Positions 1-9,930 of a stretch of DNA of 64,000 nucleotides are shown piece after piece. A program made the translations under genes and the position numbers. Source of the DNA: Enoplolaimus lenunculus (Eukaryota; Nematoda; Enoplea; Enoplida; Thoracostomopsidae); the NCBI GenBank assembly GCA_030248215.1, contig JASANG010000883.1:62001-126000 (forward strand), given 5' to 3'. Every line of letters begins with the position of its first letter. The first letter of the stretch is position 1. The notes under the pieces were generated by a model, which saw nothing but the letters and a program-made list of their open reading frames with translations, searched no databases and had not been told where the DNA came from.

Positions 1-762
1 TGCTAAACCTTAATACAAATCTTGGTTTAGATCCCTGTTAAGAAAACCTAGGCGAGGTGGCCCATCCATTTGAATTTTAAAGTGTTTCTGTGCTCGTCTA
101 ACAGTCCAGGACTCTGCTGTGCGACCGTTTTGAAGTGAGCTGCTGGCTGCGGATTTGGCACGCTGCCAACTTTGATGATCAACCATAACTCATTCATTTT
201 AATCGGCACAACAAAATGAAATATATTTTCTTAAATGCCATTTCAAGATCTACAATCTACTAAAAATAGACTCTCGACGTTTATAGTGTTTCCTATTTCG
301 TCACGACCGACAAAATGAGTCTGGCGGGCGTTGTTCCCACCTGCTTTTGTGAATTGAACATTATAAACTTCTTGGGAACGTATTGTGACAAGCCCGACAA
401 ATATGCTAGCAGATGGGGGGCTACTCATTCATCGTATGAGGAAGTAACATTTTCGGACGGAGCTAAAGCTTTTCTGGGGGGATCGGGGAGGGCAGAATTT
501 TTTTAAAATTGAAGCCGCTGGGCTCCATTCACTTGCCCACACAGTAGTATTAATTAAATAGAAAGCAAAAGTTATTCCACACACCCCTTTGTGTTATTTT
601 CCTAGGCCTAAGCTTTTAGGCTGACGCTGCAGTTAAACCTGAGCCTAAGCCTACAGCCTCAACATCCTAGGATTGTTTTATTGTATTCATTATATAAGGG
701 AATTTTTGCTGCAAAGGGTCTCACGGTATTCGCTATAGAGAAGGTACTAGTTTTCAAAGGTG
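1..762. other. No gene recognised
   Basis: The first 50 bases (CTTAATACAAATCTTGG) echo pieces at about 5385, 16135 and, inverted, 44925, so they belong to a diffuse repeat family. Degenerate CCTAAGC hexamers lie at 600-665. The short open frames show no recognisable protein. Confidence 0.4.
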
Positions 763-1158
763 GGCCCATGTAAAGATCAGAGACGGCACGTCTTTCAGCA
801 GGACTGCAACGGAGTAAGCTTAAGTTTTAGACTAATTTCGCATAGGATTAAGGGCCAATGCAAAGAACAGGGGCCGACCAGTATTTTAAGCATATTCCTA
901 AGACTAAGCCTAACCTGAGCGTAAGACTGAGCATATTCCTAAGCCTAAGCCTAAGCCTAAGTCTGAGCCAAGCAAAAAATAGTCTAAAGCTTAAGCTTAC
1001 CCTATTCTACTACCACAAGAAAACTCTCCGCCCCTGAACTTTACATAAGCTGGATTGGTATAAGCTCGTTTTCTATACCGAAGCTTACGCTTAGGCTTAG
1101 GCGTTACGGTTAGGAGTATGATTATACTACTGTTACTGCCTTGCGCTGTACATTGGCC
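763..1158. mobile_element. TTAGGC-core TIR element, split by a nested copy
   Basis: Outer copy of the GGCCCATG-ended family. The left part (763-852) carries GGCCCATGTAAAGATCAG and the AGCTTAAG/AGACTAATTT block. The right part (1052-1158) carries TTAGGC-like hexamers, ATACTACTGTTA and the end TACATTGGCC. No convincing outer target duplication remains. Confidence 0.6.
853..1051. mobile_element. TTAGGC-core TIR element nested in another copy
   Basis: Reverse-oriented copy starting GGCCAATGCAAAGAACAGG, with CCTAAG hexamers and an end resembling CCCCTGAACTTTACATAAGC. The flanks GGATTAAG and GGATTGGT match at 6 of 8 bases, a decayed 8-bp duplication. It is inserted into the copy at 763-1158. Confidence 0.6.
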
Positions 1159-1168
1159 CAATCGTTTG

Positions 1169-1377
1169 GGCCCATGTATACAATAGGGCCGGATCTCGTT
1201 TTCGGAGGGACTATAATAGAGTCAGTTTAAGCTTTAGATTAATTTTTTAATTAGGCTTAGGCTTAAGATTAGGCTTAGGAATAGGCTCTTCCATACGCTT
1301 AGGCTTACGCCTGGGCTTAGGTTTAGGCTTTGGAATATGCTTATACTACTGTTCCGGCGCTGTTCGATACACAGGCC
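1169..1377 (+). mobile_element. TTAGGC-core TIR element, exact 8-bp duplication ATCGTTTG
   Basis: Starts GGCCCATGTATACAATAGGG and ends TTCGATACACAGGCC, with the direct repeat ATCGTTTG at 1161-1168 and 1378-1385. The interior has a unique block (GAGTCAGTTTAAGCTTTAGA) and two runs of degenerate TTAGGC separated by GAATAGGCTC. It has no coding potential. Confidence 0.85.
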
Positions 1378-2000
1378 ATCGTTTGATACCTGTTTTGCTC
1401 GTTGGGAATTGCACCAAAAATCAGAATAGCATTTGCGTAAACAAACTTTAACATAACAATCAATGGCACATGCAATTGTGAAGTACACTGAGCACGTTTG
1501 AGCGATATATCCAAGCGGTAACATGTGGATAAGAACACGAGACAAGTGCCGCCTCAGGTAAGGACTGTACGCTTTCGCAGAGTCCAAGCTGAACATGGTC
1601 ATTCCTGAAAGGTGATATCGCAAATTTGTGCTAAATAAATATTTTCACAGTAAAAGCTAATAGCGGTTTTAGGGTTCACCCTTATGCAAGGTTAGTCTTA
1701 CTAATTCGTAAAGTCTAAGCTTTTACCTAAGCGTTTTTACTAAGAGAGTGTACAAGAGCACCTTAGCATGTTTCTGTGCGGCAGAAGGCATTATTGTACC
1801 TTGAATTCTGAGTTATTTAATTGAACCAGACAGCACAACCGCAATTACGACCAAACAATAATCAATGATGTACCAAAAAATTAATTCTACATTTCAAAAA
1901 TATCAACTCTGTACCAAACCTCAAAGTATTTTCAAAAATAGCCTCTGATAGCATTTAAGTGGTGCAGTTGATCGCTTTTACTGCAATTTTTGCGTTTCTA
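1378..2000. other. No intact gene; possible far end of the GPCR relic
   Basis: On the minus strand, around 1860-1960, short frames such as ENTLRFGTELIFLKCRINF could be a decayed loop 2/TM5 region of the receptor at 2.2-2.9 kb. I cannot support that firmly. Nothing else is recognisable. Confidence 0.25.
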
Positions 2001-2166
2001 CACTGCAAAAAATGGTTGAGTCAAATTGACTCTACGAGAAGCTTTTCCTGACTACACAAACTAAGTCAAATTCGATTCCGGCATAGTCGTCAAATTTGAC
2101 TCAGTTTGTGTAGTCATGAAAAGTCTATTTCGGAGAAAGTCAATTTGACTCACCATTTTTGCAGTG
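2001..2166. mobile_element. Palindromic MITE, TA target duplication
   Basis: The ends CACTGCAAAAAATGG and CCATTTTTGCAGTG are inverted copies, flanked by TA on both sides (1999-2000 and 2167-2168). The next inner blocks, GAGTCAAATTGACT and AGTCAATTTGACTC, extend the inverted repeat. The TA duplication suggests a Tc1/mariner-mobilised element. It lies inside the GPCR relic. Confidence 0.75.
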
Positions 2167-2184
2167 TAGTACGTAAGGTTCACC

Positions 2185-2372
2185 GCAACCATGGTGCGTA
2201 TAAACAAATAGAAAAGATAACCGAAATTACTAGTGTCACAAGAAAAACACAAACTTTTAACAGAATTTAGAATAACTTTCTGAGTACTGCAAATGTGACA
2301 TTTTGTAATGAAATTATACCCTTCCAAACCGTATAATCCTTGCCATACAACACTGCCACCGGCACCAAGACG
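2185..2372 (-). pseudogene. Likely continuation of the GPCR relic (ECL1 and TM4-like pieces)
   Basis: Directly beyond the inserted repeat, one minus-strand frame reads YVLVPVAVLYGKDYTVWKG, which fits the end of TM2 and the Trp of extracellular loop 1. After one in-frame stop, the same frame gives a TM4-like hydrophobic run, VTLVISVIFSICLYAPWLR. TM3 with its DRY-type motif is missing. A second MITE (2001-2166) follows immediately. Joining to the TM1-TM2 piece needs a one-base frame change. I read this as decay of one receptor gene, but the assignment of this half rests on hydrophobicity and position only. Confidence 0.4.
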
Positions 2373-2377
2373 TACTC

Positions 2378-2637
2378 TGTAAACACACTCTACTTAAAAT
2401 ACTATAGTATATTTTACTGAATGTTTTAAGTATAAGTGTACCAAATACTGAGTAAATCTTTGCTTAAATAATGTAAACAAGTAAAACTACTGCTGTCATT
2501 TCCTGACTAATTAAGTAAAGCGTAAAATTTTGTGTTTGCTTTAAAATTAAGTAAAACTTTGCCAAGCACCATAGTAAGTAAAACCGACATTCGGCGACAG
2601 TGTTACTAAATTTTAAGTATATTTTTTCGTGAGTACC
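2378..2637 (-). mobile_element. Dispersed AT-rich repeat inserted in GPCR exon
   Basis: About 260 bases that recur in inverted orientation at about 54497-54764. Shared blocks include GGTGCTTGGCAAA, AAGCAAACACAAAATT, AGGAAATGACAGCAGTAGTT and AAGTAGAGTGT. GTAC is present at both junctions here and could be a 4-bp target duplication. It has no coding capacity. Confidence 0.6.
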
Positions 2638-2943
2638 GGAAATATCAATAACAGCATCCGAACACGCCAATGCGGCCAGATACAAACTGCTATTTTGAAC
2701 GGATAACGGACGTCGTGAGTATACGAATGCGTTCAAAACGTTCGTAATAATACCGAATCCAGCAACAATAGGTATCGCAACGATAACAACTAAAAAGTTC
2801 GTAACCGTATACGCGTGCGAGTAACTTTTATTCGATAATTCACACCGACAAACCAGTAACTGGTCACCGACGAATCGAGCTAACTGGTCAGACTCACGAT
2901 TGAGAAAACTAGCGTTCACAGCTGAATTCAACGACGTTGTCAT
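2638..2943 (-). pseudogene. Class A GPCR N-terminal exon (N-term, TM1, TM2), interrupted
   Basis: From an ATG at 2943 the frame reads a 48-residue N-terminus with two N-glycosylation sites (NAS, NKS). TM1 follows (FLVVIVAIPIVAGFGIITNV, with LNAFVYSRRPL after it), then the TM2 start SSLYLAALACSDAVIDISG. The layout of an Asn in TM1, a basic SRRPL loop and LAxLAxSD in TM2 is the rhodopsin-class pattern, closest in feel to FMRFamide/peptide receptors. The frame then runs into a dispersed repeat (about 2378-2637) that also occurs, inverted, at 54.5 kb, so the exon is broken in TM2. A GT donor at the break is also possible, in which case exon 1 could be intact and the rest lie outside the window. 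Confidence 0.6.
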
Positions 2944-4542
2944 TTAGTTGAAACTTTGAACTATTTTAGTTAAATTAATATCTAAAAGGTAAAAATTGAA
3001 ATCACGCACATCCGACTCGAAGAATGACGAGAACTTTAGAGTCTTTGTTAGGGAGCAAATTGTGATAATAACTAGTCAGTATAAGCAAGAGATGGATAAT
3101 CGCTATTTAACAAGAGTATTCAACTGGGCACATTCTTGTGTAGCAAAGAATGTACTCGGCACGCGTTGCGTTTTTGGCCAACCCCGTTTCATTTAGAGAG
3201 GGGTGCAACCGGTACGAACCTTGGCACTCTATGTAACGCCTCCTTTTAACAAGGGGGTCGGCTAAAAACGCAACGCCTGGTGGTACATTTTGTACCACGC
3301 AAATTTCGGTTGGTGCACACTCTTGTTAGAGTGATCATCTACTCTTGGTATAAGCCTGTGATTTTACCTGACAAAAAGTTGTACTTGAATTTGGGGTAAC
3401 GGGCTGGGTATCCGAGTAACAATGAGGGTTTGGACTGTGAAGACTAGGTCGCGTTGGTCTATCTCTCAGTATGCCTCTATCACAAACTAAAGCATTTTTA
3501 CACCCACAGGATTTACCGGAACAATAGGATAACTATATTAAGTATATATTGCGTTAATAGTATTTGCGTAAATCGAGATTGTTACACGCTATCGGTCTCT
3601 TGAGAATCAATAAATATTCAATCAAATCCATCTGTGATAATAAAAGATAATGTAAATCTCGATAGAATTGTGCTAAAATTAAGGTAAAATTTAAGCAAAA
3701 AATCTAGCGAAAGTTGCCAAAAATAGCTGATTTCGGGTAAACACCATATATTTGTTTACTTTTTAGGGTGTGATTTAGACTATGATTGTGTCAAGAGTGT
3801 CCCGGTGACCAGTGCCGTGGTTGCGTGTTTTCGACTCTCTCAATTTCGAACTGGGAGATGGGCCTCTTAAGCAGGGTGTAACCGGATATCCGTTTCCGGT
3901 AAACGCCTGTCTCTATTTACGTTTACACTGAAAATAGTATCATTTTTATGCTCAAAATTGGCATGACCTTACTTACCCAAGAGCGAAAAAAACTTCCAAA
4001 ATGATTTTTTCGTAACCAAGCTTCTAACAATTCGCGCAAGGGCAGTTTTTAAACGCGTTAACTGGGACATCCCAATTCGTAATCGTCTTGTCACCGGAAT
4101 AGCGACAAACTTTCAACCAATGACATTGCAATAAAAACGTTTCTGATTTTACTTCTTTCAATCAGATTCAGTTTACATACCAGTAGTTTTTTTCTGGTTT
4201 TTTGATTGAGCAACAGTTGGGTTTGGGCATGTCTGATGTGCCAATTGGCACAAATTGATGTCTAAGACACCAGATATGGGTACAAAATAATTATATTATA
4301 TTATATTTTATATATATATGTATATATATTTATATAAAGGAAAAATGGTCAAACAACCAAGGCGGTACTATTAGAAAATATGAAAGTTTATATGCATTAC
4401 CTTGAATATTTAATTTCGAGATATCCTGTCTAATCGAAAAATACTTCTGAGATATAAAATGCGAAATTATTGCTCAAAGCTGATTGTGATATTAACTGTC
4501 CTGCAAGTTTAGAAACCATATTAAATTCGGAGTCACACGGAT
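2944..4542. other. Intergenic, repeat fragments
   Basis: 3245-3352 matches 42070-42187 (shared blocks TGGTACATTT, TACCACGCAA, CATC and CTCTTGGTAT), and both are pieces of one dispersed repeat. CAGGGTGTAACCGGATATCC at about 3874 is a lone terminus of the CAGGGTGCAACCGG family. Simple TA-rich sequence lies at 4290-4340. Confidence 0.45.
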
Positions 4543-4734
4543 GATTAAACTTGGTACAACGGTTCGAAACTCAAGAAAATTACTTCGACCTGGATGTAGT
4601 ATCATTTAAAGATCGACTCAATACCCGCTTATGCTCGCGATTAAACTTGGTACAACGGTTCGAAACTCAAGAAAATTACTTCGACCTGGATGTAGTATCA
4701 TTTAAAGATCGACTCAATACCCGCTTATGCTCGC
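4543..4734 (+). repeat. Perfect 96-bp tandem duplication
   Basis: Units 4543-4638 and 4639-4734 read identically by eye, both starting GATTAAACTTGGTACAACGG and ending CGCTTATGCTCGC. An open frame crosses both units, but nothing in it is recognisable. Identity of the units implies a recent duplication or an assembly artefact. Confidence 0.85.
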
Positions 4735-4794
4735 ATACCGTTTTGAACGGTTTTGTTTTCAGCTTTGAGCAATTATTTCGAATTATGCAACCTA

Positions 4795-5010
4795 AGCCCG
4801 TATTCTCGAATGTGTAGCCACCTGTTACCAGTTCGTGATAAGTCTTGTAACTTTCGAGCCAGAGAATGGCGAGGTTTGAAATTCAGCACATTTATTGCAT
4901 TCGATTTTTACTCTATGGAAATTTTGAGATCTGCAATTGCAGCAGTTCGTTAGTTTGAAGACCTATTACTAACTGGTAATAGGTCCTATATGCATTTGAG
5001 AATATGGGCC
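4795..5010. mobile_element. Harbinger-like MITE, 3-bp duplication CTA
   Basis: Ends AGCCCGTATTCTCGAATGTG and ATGCATTTGAGAATATGGGCC are inverted. CTA flanks both sides (4792-4794 and 5011-5013). The copy at 12182-12405 shares the ends and the inner CTGCAATTGCAG block. Three-base duplications fit PIF/Harbinger-type elements. Confidence 0.6.
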
Positions 5011-5474
5011 CTAGAGTTAATTTACATTATACAATCCATCCTTGATATCGCCCTATAAGCTAGCTTAAGCCATAGCTTTATTCACAATTTATATAAGAAA
5101 TCATTCGATTGCTAATAACCTGCCTGAAAACCAAATTTTATGAGCTGTGAATTAACGATTCCAGAATTTACAGAAAAATTTACTTCCGGGTTGAAATTAA
5201 CAACCCTTGTGTGGTTCCAACGCGGCGTACCGCAAGGCCAAAACACAAAATGAACCTAAGACAAAATTAAATATATATGTTATACTTTAGTATTATTAAG
5301 GGACTCGTGGCGGGTCCACAAATTTCGTACACTTGGGAGTATATGGTTTCGAAACGAGCGATAAAGCCAACCGCAATTTTGGTGCTAAATCTTGATACAG
5401 TTTCGGGTTTATTTCTTGACGAGATGCCACGGCCTGGTAAATCCGTCTTTAGATTTGTAAGTGTAAGGGACAAA

Positions 5475-5600
5475 AAGGTTGTTGAAGTGACGTCATTTTA
5501 AGGTTGTTAGTGACGTCATTTTAAGGTTGTTAAAGTGACGTCATTTTAAGGTTGTTAAAGTGACGTCATTTTAAGTTTGTTAAAGTGACGTCATTATTAA
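5475..5600 (+). repeat. 25-bp tandem array with five TGACGTCA (CRE) sites
   Basis: TGACGTCA occurs at 5488, 5511, 5536, 5561 and 5586, spaced 23, 25, 25 and 25 bases, each within AAGGTTGTTAAAGTGACGTC-type units. The octamer is the palindromic CREB/ATF binding site. No promoter or gene is evident beside it, so any regulatory role is inference. Confidence 0.85.
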
Positions 5601-6336
5601 TTTTGCCGTGCCAGTAGCCCGGCCCTAATGTCCGCAAGGTAGCACAATACCTCAGGGTGCTAGGCTTTGGAAAATCGTAATATTTTAGGACGGACCGATG
5701 TCAGGGAAGCAGAAATTTTCAACGGCACACAGTATCCTTCGAGGGGGTCTTTAGCTACAGGCTCGGCTATTTGTGATTTATTGGTATGGACCTTGTACAG
5801 CGAAAAAAGAGTTTATTTCGCAACTTCTATCAGCCAATGCTAACCCGTGAACATTAAGCATCAGTGACTACATGAAAATTTAGATGTAAAATTGAATTTT
5901 GTAAGCGGTACATCTGTAACCAAATCGTTTCACCTTTACCTAAACCACAAATTGGCCGAAATTGAAACTTTAAGCAACATACCACACACCAGTACCCACA
6001 TCTCGTATTATTCGTTATACTGTAATACCAAATTATAAATATTAGTAACCCTGGGTAGGCGAACACGAATTCGGGGGGAGGGGGGTTATTGAACGCCCCG
6101 TCTTCCCAATTTCGTATTCTGAAACATTCTGTCAAATATAAAATCGAAAACTGTGTCGAGTCGGCCGGATATCATTCGAAAATCAGCTTCGAAATATCGT
6201 TTCGTGCTGTTTGCTTTATATTGAGTTGATTCTCACTGATACGGCCTGTTGCATCTAATGTTTCTTCAATATTTTCGTTCAGTGCCATAGGTCCTTTGCC
6301 TGTAAATTACTCCAATTGATTTCTGGATCCGCTCCT
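5601..6336. other. No gene recognised
   Basis: AT-rich unique-looking sequence. A 93-codon minus-strand frame (5854-6135) has no recognisable domain and odd composition, so I do not call it. Confidence 0.35.
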
Positions 6337-6605
6337 GTCAGAGACATTTTACTGCACTTACCTGCAGTCATGTCAAAGTAACCCAGGGTCGCTAGCTGAG
6401 AGATACAGGAAGATTAAGCAATCTAGAACAATGTCAGAGGCATTTTGCCGTACTTTTCTACAGACACATCAAAGTCACTCAGGGTCACTAGCTGAGATAC
6501 AGGAAGATTAAGCAATCTAGAACAATGTCGCAGGCATTTTACCGTACTTTTCTACAGACAGATCAAAATCACCTAGGGTCACTAGCTAAAAGATACAGGT
6601 AGCTA
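6337..6605 (+). repeat. About 95-bp tandem repeat, nearly three units
   Basis: Units start near 6337, 6433 and 6527 and share GTCAGAGGCATTTT, CAGGGTCACTAGCTGAG and AGATTAAGCAATCTAGAACA. The third unit is shortened. It is noncoding in all frames. Confidence 0.75.
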
Positions 6606-7403
6606 GGGGGTCACGTACCGAGTGCGCGACTTCACCTCCCCATAGCAGGAGAGAAACAACAAGAAAGGCAGCAGCCCCCGGGGGGGGCAAAAAAAGAAAC
6701 GAAAAAAAAACGAAAAAAAAACCAAAAAGAAAAAGCCACAACACAGAAAACACCCACCCACCTTAAGCACCCTAGAGCAATTATGAACGCTATTGGCCTA
6801 GCGGCAGAGCAGGGTAAACCCGACAAAGCATAGATTACCAAGCAAAATGCCAATTACGGCATTTTAGCTTAATGAAATGACGTTTATTATTTATCTCAAA
6901 TTGTTTATTTGTTTCGATGTTTATGTAGACACAGCCCAAAGTTACCCATATACCCATCATTTTTAATGACGCCAGTGGTACCTACAAAGAGGGATATGGA
7001 ATTATGCCCCTCAAAATTTGAGCAGACCAGAAAAGACACTTTTATATGCTTTAGAATTTAGTTATTGGGTGCTGCAGTAGACAAAAAACTATTATTTAGT
7101 TCGCTATTCTCTGTCGCAAATACAATTTTCAAAGAGGTCTTCTTACCCTTCCGAAGCCAAATCCTGGCTGTGCCTGAAAACGGCAACATAATGATGCTGA
7201 TTGGCTATAAAGGAAGCGTAGGATGGTTTTCAGCGTAGGCAAGTAAGCTATATTTTTGTAAACTCTAACAAACAAAGGTTTTGGGTTGCAATAAGTTTTG
7301 TTATTTGGTTGATTTATTTACCAGATGACAAAGTTGTTGCAGTATTCGTTAATAACGCGTTTGTCGCCGTAAACAACCAACACAGCGAAACGTTAACCAA
7401 TGT
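6606..7403. other. No gene recognised; purine tract
   Basis: Contains a G-run followed by an A-rich purine stretch (about 6680-6740). The rest is ordinary AT-rich sequence without repeats I could match. Confidence 0.4.
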
Positions 7404-7550
7404 GGCCCATATTACTTTTAGGGGTGTCCCGGTTTCTGGCCGGTATCTGAAAAAGTATGCTTACATTCTAGACTGCATTTGTTGCTTAGGCATAGGCTTA
7501 GGCTTAGGTATAGGAATACGATTAATCTACTGTTACGGCCCTAATGCTAT
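7404..7550 (+). mobile_element. TTAGGC-core element, type B, decayed
   Basis: The start GGCCCATATTACTTTTAGGG resembles the type B terminus (ACTTTAAGGGGCGTCC). Hexamers GCTTAGGCATAGGCTTAGGC and the marker block AATCTACTGTTACG follow. The right terminus is degraded, so the end is approximate. Confidence 0.55.
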
Positions 7551-7824
7551 GATTATAGAATTATATCAGATGACACCGGATAATAAACATTACCCGTAAA
7601 GTTTTGATAGGCGTTTCCGTTTCATTTCACACTTGTCAGCCAGGTTTTGTTACGCAATGCGCAAAAGTTAGCGAATGCATAAAAATGTGCATGCATATTT
7701 TTTCATGGAACAACCATATTGACACTAAAAGAAATCATTGCAAGCAAAGAAATGCTGGAAAGTAGCGCAAAATACATATGTGGGGCGTTCCATCTTTAAC
7801 TTGAAGGTTAGATATACAAATATT

Positions 7825-8028
7825 GGCCCAACTTACTTTAAGGGGCGTCCAGGATTCTCGTTAGTCTATTAAAGAGTACGTTTAGATTCTAGATTACATT
7901 TTTTGCTTAGGCTTAGACTTAGGCTTAAGCTTAGGCTTTAGAACCACATTTTTGCAACGCTTTGGCTTAGGCTTAGGCTTAAGAATACGCTTACTGTTTT
8001 GCTTACGCCCCTAAAAGTGACATTGGCC
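7825..8028 (+). mobile_element. TTAGGC-core element, type B, exact duplication CAAATATT
   Basis: Type B ends GGCCCAACTTACTTTAAGGG and AAGTGACATTGGCC, flanked by CAAATATT at 7817-7824 and 8029-8036. The core is two TTAGGC-type arrays around TTTTTGCAACGC. An empty-looking twin of its target lies directly downstream (8045-8085). Confidence 0.85.
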
Positions 8029-8044
8029 CAAATATTAATGAAGT

Positions 8045-8085
8045 AGGTTAGATATACAAATATTGGCCGAAATATTAATGAAGTG
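8045..8085 (+). mobile_element. Putative excision footprint of a TTAGGC-core element
   Basis: CAAATATT (8057-8064), GGCC (8065-8068) and GAAATATT (8069-8076) sit in the same flanking context as the filled element at 7825-8028. GGTTAGATATA lies on the left and AATGAAGT on the right. Two target copies around the first four bases of the terminus is what imprecise excision leaves. An internal deletion is the alternative. Confidence 0.5.
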
Positions 8086-8394
8086 TCAAGAGCTACATTT
8101 ATTGCAAAAAATTGTTGTTGGAGGAAGGTTGAATAAAAGATTTTTGGGAGATAAAGATTATCAACGAAAATATGTTTGGAATCGGTTGAGGTAAGTTTTA
8201 AAATTGCTATTTGCTTCAACATTGAACAAAATAAGAATTCCAAATTTGAACATTAATACTGAAAACATTGTGTATTACCGTCATTTGTAGCATAATCCTC
8301 TTGAACTACGCTGTCTGCCTGTTATAAATGTAGCGGTTTATGTTACATTGACGATCGAACCATTTTTGCGCAATTCGAATAACCCTGAACCTGT

Positions 8395-8592
8395 CGTCGT
8401 TTTCCAACGCTTAAACCTAAGCCTAAAGCCTCAGCGTAAAGATAAGCCTATAACTAAGCCTGCCCTTTGTACTAAATGCTTTTTAGTTTAGGCTTAGGCT
8501 TTTAGACTTATGTTTAGGTTTCGTTATCGGCTTACTTTTACGCTGACGCCTAGGCTTAGGCTTAGGCCTAGAAATTTGGTTATACTACTGTT
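8395..8592 (+). repeat. Degenerate TTAGGC remnants (older element, left part)
   Basis: Scattered CCTAAGCC and GGCTTAGGC hexamers in both orientations, ending in the conserved ATACTACTGTT marker. It represents one or two decayed family members, the last being the host of the 8593-8823 insertion. Terminal repeats are not recognisable on the left. Confidence 0.5.
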
Positions 8593-8823
8593 GGCCCATG
8601 ATAGACTAGGGCCGGATCGTTTTCCGGAGGGCTATAATAGAGTCAGTTCAAGCTTACGACTAATTTTTTTTGCTTAGGCTTAGGCTTAAGCTTAGGCTTA
8701 GGCTTAGGAATAGGCTCATCCATATGCTTACGCTTAGGCTTAGGCTTAGGCTTAGGCTTAGGCTTAGCCTCGGCTTAGGAATATGCTTATACTACTGTTC
8801 CGTCCCTGTTTTATACATGGGCC
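8593..8823 (+). mobile_element. TTAGGC-core element nested in another copy, duplication CTACTGTT
   Basis: Starts GGCCCATGATAGACTAGGG and ends TTTTATACATGGGCC, with CTACTGTT at 8585-8592 and 8824-8831. It holds the longest near-perfect hexamer run in the window (about 8730-8766). The host is an older member of the same family: its ATACTACTGTT marker lies just left and ACGCTCCTCAAAATAAACACT, the type B right end, just right. Confidence 0.85.
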
Positions 8824-9185
8824 CTACTGTTACGCTCCTCAAAATAAACACTGTTGAATGTAGCATTCAGTTGAGGCTTAAAACGATAAACATTAACTTA
8901 AGTCGTGAAATTAATGTTGAAAAAATACTACCTTCAATTATTCATTTGCTTACCAGAAATCCCTCGACAATTCAAACGGGTATTTAACTCGATCCGGGTA
9001 TAAACTAAAAATGGTGCCGGATTTGTGTTCAAGTAAAGAATAAAATGTTTCGGATCGCTTAAACTCTACGCATCGTCAAAGTGACTATAGTTGTTGTGGT
9101 TATAGAAATTTCAAGTGATATATCCTATGAATATTGCCCCCATCCTTGTTTAATCCTCCGGTACACAACACATTTAGAGTTTTTG

Positions 9186-9381
9186 GGCCCATGTAAACAT
9201 TAGGGGTGGAACGTTTTTCTGTGGGACTGCAACAGCTTACGCTTTAGACTAATTTATTTGCTTGGCTTAGGCTTAGGCTTAAGCTTAGGAATATGTTCGT
9301 TCTTACGCTTAGGCTCAGGCTTAAGCTTAGGCTTAGGAATATGCGTATAATTCTGTTCCGCCCGTGTTTTTTACATTGGCC
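9186..9381 (+). mobile_element. TTAGGC-core TIR element
   Basis: Ends GGCCCATGTAAACATTAGGG and TTTTTTACATTGGCC. The flanks AGTTTTTG and AGTTTTGT are a slightly eroded 8-bp duplication. Two hexamer arrays are present, with ATGTTCGTTCTTACG between them. Confidence 0.75.
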
Positions 9382-9729
9382 AGTTTTGTTAGGGTCAATT
9401 CCATTGAAAATTAATGACAACAACGGTCTGAGATTGTAAATTTGTAAATTGACTTTAACTAGCGTTCAGAAGTAATCTTTAAAGCTAATCACCAGTTGGA
9501 AAAATAGGCTATTTTTTCTGGCTTCAAAAATCATTAGCCCAAAGAATAAAGTAACTGTTTCTCGTCGTAAATTGTGGAATTTTAGAATTGGATTTGAACT
9601 TTGGTTCAACCGTACGTTGGAAATTAAAGTTAAGAAATTTCGTTTATTTTCTACAATCGTCAGTTATAAATTTTTTCAGTCGTCCAATAAGAATGTTTTT
9701 CAAAAAACCAAATACGGCTTTACCCAGTG

Positions 9730-9927
9730 GGCCCCAGTTACTTTAAGGGGCGTCCAGGTTTCTGGTGGGTCTATGAAAGAGTAGGTTTAGATTCTAGATT
9801 ACATTTTTTGGCTTACACTTAGGCTTTAGGCTTAGGCTTAGTTACATATTTTTGTAACGCTAAGGCTTAGGCTTAGGCTTAAGAAGACACTTAATCCACT
9901 GTTACGCCCATCAAAGTAACACTGGCC
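9730..9927 (+). mobile_element. TTAGGC-core element, type B
   Basis: Begins GGCCCCAGTTACTTTAAGGG with GCGTCCAGG after it and ends CAAAGTAACACTGGCC. Hexamers flank a TTTTTGTAACGC spacer, as in the copy at 7825. The flanking bases no longer match. Confidence 0.65.
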
Positions 9928-9930
9928 AAC

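Noticed and set aside
8670-8987. Open frames reading [14 protein letters not shown] peptides (also at 17100-17384 and 20128-20331)
   Set aside because: They are translations of the TTAGGC arrays inside transposons, with no start context or domain.
763-9000. Subtelomeric origin suggested by TTAGGC runs
   Set aside because: Arrays are short, degenerate, in both orientations, and bounded by inverted repeats with target duplications; housekeeping genes follow within 20 kb.
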